Assembly: GCF_001590785.1 (NCBI RefSeq)
Contig: NZ_LTAO01000001.1
Span: forward strand, 434,001-498,000
DNA length: 64,000 bases
Source: Alkalihalobacillus trypoxylicola
GTDB taxonomy: Bacteria > Bacillota > Bacilli > Bacillales > Bacillaceae_D
Direction of reading: 5' to 3'
Position numbers and translations under genes: made by a program. How positions within the stretch are numbered: the stretch's first letter is position 1; the number at the start of each line of letters is the position of its first letter. Below the pieces are notes generated by a model. The model worked only from the letters and a program-made list of their open reading frames with translations. It was not told the origin of the DNA and searched no databases. Below, piece after piece: positions 59,943-64,000 of the stretch.

Positions 59943-60491
59943 TTAAAATTGAAAAATAGAAATGCATGTATCTCCATATTTCTCCTGTCGAGTCATGGTT
60001 AAATCGCCAATGTTTTCTGGTAACGCTCGTTCTTTACTATGTTCACATACAATCACACCAGATTTTTTCAATAATTCAAAATCAGCGATAATCGCGATTT
60101 CGTTTGCGATGTCTTCTATAGCATAGGGAGGATCTAAGAAGATTAAATCAAATTGAATCTCTCTTTTAATTAAAGCTTTTATTGCTTTTTTAGCCTCATT
60201 ACGAAATACTTCTACTTTTGTTTCATATTTACATTTGGCTAAATTTTCTTTAATGGTATGAATAGCCTTGCGATCTTGATCAATGATAATCGCCTTTTCC
60301 ATGCCTCTACTTAAAGCTTCTATTGATAAACCTCCGCTTCCTCCATACAAATCTAGAAGAATTCCTTTTTCAAAATAAGGACCAATCATATTAAAAATCG
60401 ATTCCTTTACTTTATCTGTAGTGGGTCTCGTTGATTTCCCTGGTACTGCTTTTAAAGGCAACCCTTTTTTTTCACCTGAAATGACTCTCAT
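59943..60491 (-). CDS. rsmD: 16S rRNA (guanine(966)-N(2))-methyltransferase
   Basis: Methylates G966 of 16S rRNA. 182 aa. The SAM site is LLDLYGGSGGLSIEALSRG (about 45-63), and the catalytic motif IFLDPPYA (DPPY type, about residues 116-123) is intact. ATG 60491 follows AGGGAATGAAAA. It is the ylbH gene of B. subtilis, for which a leader RNA motif has been proposed; the upstream region here is hairpin-rich. Confidence 0.96.
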   Translation of the reverse strand: MRVISGEKKGLPLKAVPGKSTRPTTDKVKESIFNMIGPYFEKGILLDLYGGSGGLSIEALSRGMEKAIIIDQDRKAIHTIKENLAKCKYETKVEVFRNEAKKAIKALIKREIQFDLIFLDPPYAIEDIANEIAIIADFELLKKSGVIVCEHSKERALPENIGDLTMTRQEKYGDTCISIFQF

Positions 60492-60525
60492 TTTTCATTC
60501 CCTACTTTCTCCTTTTCAACTAAAA

Positions 60526-60556
60526 ATTATTTTATCATAAGTTACTTAAAGAAAGG
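60526..60556 (-). promoter_or_regulatory. Candidate promoter of rsmD-coaD
   Basis: On the minus strand a perfect TTGACA is followed after 19 nt by TATGAT. The spacer is long. It overlaps the end of the 47-codon ORF. Confidence 0.45.
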
Positions 60557-60685
60557 AATGTCAATGAATAAGAGGATTTTAGAATTTAAGCGGTCATGTA
60601 TATTTTGTACAGTCTTGGTCATAATGAAACTAGCAGCATTATTACAATGTTGCTGCAACCGCGGAGAAGACTTACGTTTCCCCAT
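60542..60685 (-). CDS. Possible small protein of 47 aa, unidentified
   Basis: ATG 60685 is preceded at 8 nt by a perfect GGAGG (60694-60698). The frame reads MGKRKSSPRLQQHCN onward, with a basic N-terminus and a hydrophobic C-terminus (KILLFIDIPFFK), and stops 50 nt before rsmD. I do not recognise a family. An in-frame extension to 60751 exists but has no ribosome binding site. The region is also hairpin-rich on the plus strand, so the open frame could be a by-product of a conserved RNA. Confidence 0.4.
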   Translation of the reverse strand: MGKRKSSPRLQQHCNNAASFIMTKTVQNIHDRLNSKILLFIDIPFFK

Positions 60686-60779
60686 AAGTTCTTCCTCCGG
60701 TTTCTCCTCTCCCATAGCCTGATTACATACGGAATGTATGTGTATGGGCACCTCGTAGGGTTTTCTTACGAGGTTTTTT
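60628..60779 (+). ncRNA. Possible plus-strand structured RNA ending in an intrinsic terminator
   Basis: The plus strand shows GCAGCA/TGCTGC (60628-60653), a purine/pyrimidine-rich middle, then CCCATA...TATGGG enclosing TACATAC/GTATGTG (60710-60747), and finally the terminator. The series of hairpins before a one-directional terminator suggests a small RNA. No gene occupies this strand here. Confidence 0.4.
60755..60779 (+). terminator. Plus-strand intrinsic terminator
   Basis: ACCTCGTA pairs with TACGAGGT around a 9-nt loop and is followed by TTTTTT on the plus strand only. No plus-strand gene ends here. Confidence 0.8.
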
Positions 60780-60870
60780 TTATGAATGGTACAATGATTC
60801 CTTCTTTCTACTTTCTTTACTTTAAGGTAAACTAAGAGACGAACTGAAATGAGAGGGGTATTGTAATTAG

Positions 60871-61263
60871 ATGATACAGAGATTTATTGAGTTAGGGCAA
60901 GGCTATTCAGATTTGTTTGAATTAATGGAAATAGCTAAAAGAAACCAAGATCGAATTTCTGCCTTCGTTCGATTAGATGTAGAGAAAGACTCACAAAAAA
61001 AGTCATCTCTAGTCGTCTTGCTAAATCCAACCGAACAAGGTTCTTTTATGCCTTTATATATTTGTTTAGAAGGAATTCCTCATAAGAATGGCATAGAATC
61101 CAATAACAGATATGAATTATTTTCAGCACTAGGAAAGCAATTTGAAGTTCCAATAAAAACATTAGAAGTGAAATCCTATACTCAATTTGCGGAAAAAGAT
61201 TTATATTATCAATATTTAATTGGAATTTTTCGTCTAAACAAACTAATCCCACCTCTTTCATAA
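60871..61263 (+). CDS. Conserved hypothetical protein, YlbA-like (DUF7147 type)
   Basis: 130 aa, soluble, starting MIQRFIELGQGYSDLFELMEIA. No catalytic motif or membrane segment is visible. From memory the N-terminus resembles small uncharacterised Bacillus proteins such as YlbA, sometimes mislabelled methylthioribose kinase; I cannot confirm this. ATG 60871 is preceded by GAGAGGGG, but 12 nt away. A -10 with extended TG (TGGTACAAT, 60787-60795) could be its promoter. It converges with the MFS gene. Confidence 0.7.
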   Translation: MIQRFIELGQGYSDLFELMEIAKRNQDRISAFVRLDVEKDSQKKSSLVVLLNPTEQGSFMPLYICLEGIPHKNGIESNNRYELFSALGKQFEVPIKTLEVKSYTQFAEKDLYYQYLIGIFRLNKLIPPLS

Positions 61264-61272
61264 AGGTGGGAT
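61246..61272. terminator. Hairpin terminator between the YlbA-like gene and the MFS gene
   Basis: ATCCCACCT pairs with AGGTGGGAT around a 9-nt loop; the flanks are T-rich in both directions (GATTTATTT and TAGTTTGTTT). Confidence 0.7.
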
Positions 61273-61279
61273 GATTTAT

Positions 61280-62527
61280 TTAAGAAGGAGATGGTGATTC
61301 GCTTCTTTTTTTCATTCTCAATTTCTTTTCTTCTATAAACGTTTTTTTAGCCGATGGCATCACCTTAAACTTAACAATCCATACATTGATGAATAAAATA
61401 ATAGCACTTATAATAAACAACCCTCTAATGGTAAAGGTAGTCGCTAGCCAGCCCCCCAAAATCGGACCTAACATATTACCTAAATACATAAAGCTATTAG
61501 AAAATCCATATGTTCTACTTTCCATCCCAACTGGTGAATGAAGCCTTATGAGCATATTGGCAGCTGGCAACAAGCCTCCTACACATATCCCTAATAAAAA
61601 GCGCAAGCCAATTAACATCCATATATCCGTTACAAACGCCTGTGGAATAGATAAGATTGCGACACCAATCATCGCACAAAATAATACATTATGAGCACCC
61701 TTTTTATCTGAAACCCTTCCTAAAAAAGCAGAAGACATCATATTAGAAAAACCTAACACAGCTACGGTTAATCCTGCAAAAAAGGCTGTATTTTGATGAG
61801 GAGTTAATTCTCCTACATAAAGTGATAATAGAGGATTTACGCCCATTACTGCAAATTGAATAAAGAAAATTACAATATATAATGATAAAACAGGTTGTTT
61901 TTTTGTTACGATTTTAAAATCTATTAAAGAATTTGACTTCTGAGGTTCCTTTTTAGGTACAAACCGTTCGTGGACAAAAAATAACACAACTAGTGCAGCA
62001 AGTAAGATACTCGCTCCAGTGACAAAGAAAATCGTTTGAAAGCCAAAAACCTCAGCCATAAGACCACCTAATAATGGGCCTATAATACCTCCCGCTACTG
62101 CACCTGATTGAAGAATACCTAGAGCATATCCGACTTTTTCTTTTGGTGTGTTTGTAGAAACAAGACCAATTGATGCTGGGATAAACCCAGAAACGACCCC
62201 ATTTAATAAACGGAGCATTAAAAGGGCTACTGGTCCGGTAGCGAACCCAGTTAATCCGATGACAATAGCCATCCCAAACCCCGATCGTAAAATCATTAAT
62301 TTTCTCCCATGTTTGTCAGCCATTCTCCCCCAAAATGGAGAAAAGAGAAAGGCCGTCAGAAAATTTGCTCCGAATATAACACCTGTCCAAACATGAATTG
62401 AGGCTTCATTTTCTACCCCTAAATCTTTTAAGTATAAAGGTAGAAACGGGATAATCATGGTCATTGCGCTCGCTACTATAAACTGACATACAACTAATAT
62501 CCATAAATTACGCTTCCAATTTTGCAT
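61280..62527 (-). CDS. MFS transporter, drug:proton antiporter type (DHA1)
   Basis: About 415-aa membrane protein with 12 predicted transmembrane helices in two halves. The cytoplasmic loop 2-3 motif GRMADKHGRKLMILRSG and motif C in helix 5 (LQSGAVAGGIIGPLLGG, about 130-146) identify an efflux antiporter; the substrate is not predictable. The C-terminus is basic and serine-rich. ATG 62527 (MQNWKRNL) is likely; GTG 62539 is possible. It stands between ylbG and rsmD, which adjoin in B. subtilis, so it is a lineage-specific insertion. Confidence 0.9.
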   Translation of the reverse strand: MQNWKRNLWILVVCQFIVASAMTMIIPFLPLYLKDLGVENEASIHVWTGVIFGANFLTAFLFSPFWGRMADKHGRKLMILRSGFGMAIVIGLTGFATGPVALLMLRLLNGVVSGFIPASIGLVSTNTPKEKVGYALGILQSGAVAGGIIGPLLGGLMAEVFGFQTIFFVTGASILLAALVVLFFVHERFVPKKEPQKSNSLIDFKIVTKKQPVLSLYIVIFFIQFAVMGVNPLLSLYVGELTPHQNTAFFAGLTVAVLGFSNMMSSAFLGRVSDKKGAHNVLFCAMIGVAILSIPQAFVTDIWMLIGLRFLLGICVGGLLPAANMLIRLHSPVGMESRTYGFSNSFMYLGNMLGPILGGWLATTFTIRGLFIISAIILFINVWIVKFKVMPSAKKTFIEEKKLRMKKRSESPSPS

Positions 62528-62685
62528 AGTTCCATTCACTTCCCTATTTATATTATATATTTCGCCATACGAAATAATCAAATAGGCTGAGCGTGTTTAA
62601 TGGTTGTTTATCCCTTCACCTCTTCAAATTTCGATTACTTTGTTCTATTCCTAGACTTTTTGATTTTTTAATAAAATGCATTAAA

Positions 62686-62713
62686 AAACTAGATACCTGA
62701 TCGGCACCTAGTT
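62686..62713 (-). terminator. Intrinsic terminator after ylbG
   Basis: On the minus strand AACTAGGTGCC pairs with GGTATCTAGTT (two G-U wobbles) and is followed by TTTT. It overlaps the ylbG stop by a few bases. Confidence 0.75.
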
Positions 62714-62990
62714 AAATTCCCATTTTATAATCATACTCTTTTGCCTTATCTGGCTTTGAGTTTTGATATTCTGTTTTGACAAAAGGTCTCATAGATGGCT
62801 TCACATCTTTTACAAAGTGAAGGGATTGAAGCTTTTCCATGACTTCAGCTGTTTTCTCTTGATCACAATAGAAAATAACATATTTCATTTTTTTTGAAAC
62901 ATACTGAACATGCCCAAATCTTCTTAATTGTCTCGCAAATTTTAAAGAACTTAACCAAACAGCAATTCCTTGTCTATTACCTACTAACAT
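62712..62990 (-). CDS. ylbG: YlbG family protein (DUF2129)
   Basis: 92 aa, soluble, with the family segments RQGIAVWLSSLKFARQLRRFG (in part RQGIAVWLSSLK) and YVIFYCDQE. The function is unknown. The start ATG 62990 has AAGGAG 9 nt upstream; another ATG at 62994 is out of frame and soon stops. It follows ylbF with a terminator between, and usually precedes rsmD, from which the MFS gene now separates it. Confidence 0.92.
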   Translation of the reverse strand: MLVGNRQGIAVWLSSLKFARQLRRFGHVQYVSKKMKYVIFYCDQEKTAEVMEKLQSLHFVKDVKPSMRPFVKTEYQNSKPDKAKEYDYKMGI

Positions 62991-63183
62991 TCATCGGTTC
63001 TCCTTTTTCAATAGGTCTATCATTATTTTATCATTTCAACATGATGACGGCAATAACTTCAATGGAAAATGCTCCTAGATAACATGACATCCTTCCATAA
63101 TATTTACTTCGCTCTTATTGTAACACCCTTCTCTAACTGTTAATCAAATAATTAGAGAAAAATTAAACCCTTATATAAAAGAA

Positions 63184-63215
63184 AAACGATTTTACCTTAT
63201 TAGATAAAATCGTTT
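63184..63215 (-). terminator. Intrinsic terminator after ylbF
   Basis: AAACGATTTTA pairs perfectly with TAAAATCGTTT around a 10-nt loop, followed on the minus strand by TTTCTTTT. Confidence 0.8.
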
Positions 63216-63220
63216 ATTTA

Positions 63221-63664
63221 TTAAGCACTACAGCTGCAGGAACCACCTGATCCACAGCCTCCAGAGCAGGACATTTGGTCAAAATAAGGATTTCCTGTTG
63301 GTACTTTTATCGTATGAGAAATGGAATGCGCTAAAATTCCGCTTATTTCATTTAATAGCTGCTCTAATTCTTTTTCAGCTTTTTTAAAATCCGTCACGAG
63401 CGGATGCAAATCAAGCTCTCGTTTTTTCTGACGAATTGTTGTAGAAATTTCCTTATAATCCGGGTGATATTTCCCGAAACGCTGAACCTCTTCATATTGA
63501 TCTTTCATTTGATTAAATTCGTAGATTACTTTTTGCACTTCTTGATCATCTTGAAGTTGTTTTTTCTTCGATATATAGTCAGCATATACATCAGATTCTG
63601 TAATCGCCTGACTTAAATCTGACGAACAATCAATTAAGTCCATCCATGTCATTGTTGCGAGCAC
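63221..63664 (-). CDS. ylbF: YlbF, Y-complex / RNase Y specificity factor
   Basis: Helical protein that with YmcA and YaaT forms a complex needed for mRNA processing by RNase Y, sporulation, competence and biofilm formation in B. subtilis. 147 aa: a helical DUF964 core (about 15-110, with EEVQRFGKYHPDYKE) and the C-terminal KVPTGNPYFDQMSC motif followed by a Gly/Cys/Ser-rich tail with five cysteines. The Y-complex carries iron-sulfur clusters. The start is GTG 63664 (MLATMTW), with AGGGGG 7 nt upstream; the family begins MYATM. Confidence 0.95.
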   Translation of the reverse strand: MLATMTWMDLIDCSSDLSQAITESDVYADYISKKKQLQDDQEVQKVIYEFNQMKDQYEEVQRFGKYHPDYKEISTTIRQKKRELDLHPLVTDFKKAEKELEQLLNEISGILAHSISHTIKVPTGNPYFDQMSCSGGCGSGGSCSCSA

Positions 63665-63749
63665 ACTCTCACCCCCTACTGTATGATAACATGTTACAAC
63701 AGAGCTTATAAATGATCAACTTGAATGATTTCATCTATTGCTTTTTATA

Positions 63750-63778
63750 TTGACTTTTTCCCCAATCACCACTATAAT
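63750..63778 (+). promoter_or_regulatory. Sigma-A promoter of the right-edge gene
   Basis: TTGACT (63750-63755), a 17-nt spacer and a perfect TATAAT (63773-63778) lie 68 nt before the GTG start. Confidence 0.85.
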
Positions 63779-63846
63779 TTTTTCGACTGTCTAAGTGAGC
63801 TTTATAGCTTTTACGAAAAAAGAAAATTGAATAGGAGATACAAATT

Positions 63847-64000
63847 GTGAATTTTGTAACCTTTAATCCCTTTCGTACTATCGGAATTCCTCATATTAAA
63901 TATGTCAAACCAGAGCATATGTATCAAGAACGAAATAAAATACTTGATGCCGACTTTTGTTTATTCCCAGAAAATTGGCAAGTTAACTCATTAGTTTATG
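63847..64000 (+). CDS. Partial gene, unidentified; possibly ATP-grasp (RimK-like) protein
   Basis: GTG 63847 has AGGAG 9 nt upstream and a good promoter. The first 51 residues (MNFVTFNPFRTIGIPHIKY..., then DADFCLFPENWQVNSLVY) run off the window. The pattern recalls the N-terminus of Bacillus ATP-grasp RimK-type proteins encoded near ylb genes, but this is from memory and the catalytic region is outside. It is divergent from ylbF. Confidence 0.6.
   Translation, partial: MNFVTFNPFRTIGIPHIKYVKPEHMYQERNKILDADFCLFPENWQVNSLVY

Larger units (their letters stand above)
60492..60870. other. rsmD-YlbA-like divergent intergenic region
   Basis: A 379-nt region that holds a 47-codon ORF (minus strand), several strong hairpins on the plus strand, a directional plus-strand terminator (60755-60779) and probable promoters on both sides. 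See the separate entries. Confidence 0.65.

Noticed and set aside
60686-60751. N-terminal extension of the 47-codon ORF to ATG 60751
   Set aside because: No ribosome binding site before 60751, whereas ATG 60685 has a perfect one.

Overview
The window is a 64 kb piece of the core chromosome of a low-GC (roughly 36-37% by eye) endospore-forming member of the Bacillaceae. The evidence is the near-complete colinearity, in inverted orientation, with the Bacillus subtilis ylb-mraZ-dcw-spoIIG-ylm-pyr-yloA region, the sporulation genes sigE, sigG, spoIIGA, spoVE, spoVD, ylbJ and an rsfA-type regulator, and B. subtilis-style control by PyrR and T-box leaders. Almost all genes are on the minus strand. 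No rRNA, tRNA, CRISPR, prophage or insertion sequence was found.

Layout. (1) 1-4300: rqcH (ribosome quality control) on the plus strand, converging on a lone moaA, then a DUF2975 membrane protein / small HTH regulator pair. (2) 4300-16270: the complete UMP operon pyrR-pyrP-pyrB-pyrC-pyrAA-pyrAB-pyrK-pyrD-pyrF-pyrE, with three PyrR-dependent attenuators (before pyrR, pyrP and pyrB), a sigma-A promoter overlapping the stop codon of the upstream gene, and a terminator after pyrE. (3) 16270-25800: rluD-like synthase, lspA, a DksA/YteA-like gene, T-box-controlled ileS, then the division group divIVA-ylmH-ylmG-sepF-ylmE-pgeF and a YlmC/YmxH PRC-barrel gene. (4) 26100-29100: sigG, sigE and spoIIGA. 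(5) 29300-49100: the dcw cluster, ftsZ-ftsA-sbp-two DUF881 genes-divIB, spoVE, murD-mraY-murF-murE, spoVD, pbpB, ftsL, rsmH, mraZ. murF is present, but murG and murB are not at their usual place between spoVE and divIB; a 1.3 kb non-coding stretch with repeats is there instead. (6) 49100-64000: bshC, a DUF3397 gene, panE and the ylb genes (ylbP, rsfA-like, rpmF, ylbN, tmcAL, ylbL, ylbK, ylbJ, coaD, rsmD, ylbG, ylbF), with an MFS transporter and a YlbA-like gene between rsmD and ylbG, and the start of an unidentified gene at the right edge.

The genes form a growth-and-division block: pyrimidine supply, isoleucyl-tRNA charging, wall precursor synthesis, the divisome (FtsZ, FtsA, SepF, DivIVA, DivIB, FtsL, PBP2B) and the sporulation versions of the same machinery (SpoVD, SpoVE, sigma-E, sigma-G).

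The least ordinary content is non-coding. Two families of dispersed intergenic repeats (A: 27.1 and 35.2 kb; B: 4.1, 26.1, 35.6 and 37.3 kb) lie at operon ends, and three B copies carry the transcription terminators of the pyr operon, spoVE and murD. There are 10-bp-phased GTGG boxes over the mraZ promoter, a strong terminator starting at the ftsL stop codon, and a hairpin-rich region upstream of rsmD that also holds a 47-codon ORF with a very good ribosome binding site. I see no convincing wholly new system of genes; most coding content is well-known core genome. Start codons were adjusted by ribosome binding site and family N-terminus wherever a longer reading frame existed.
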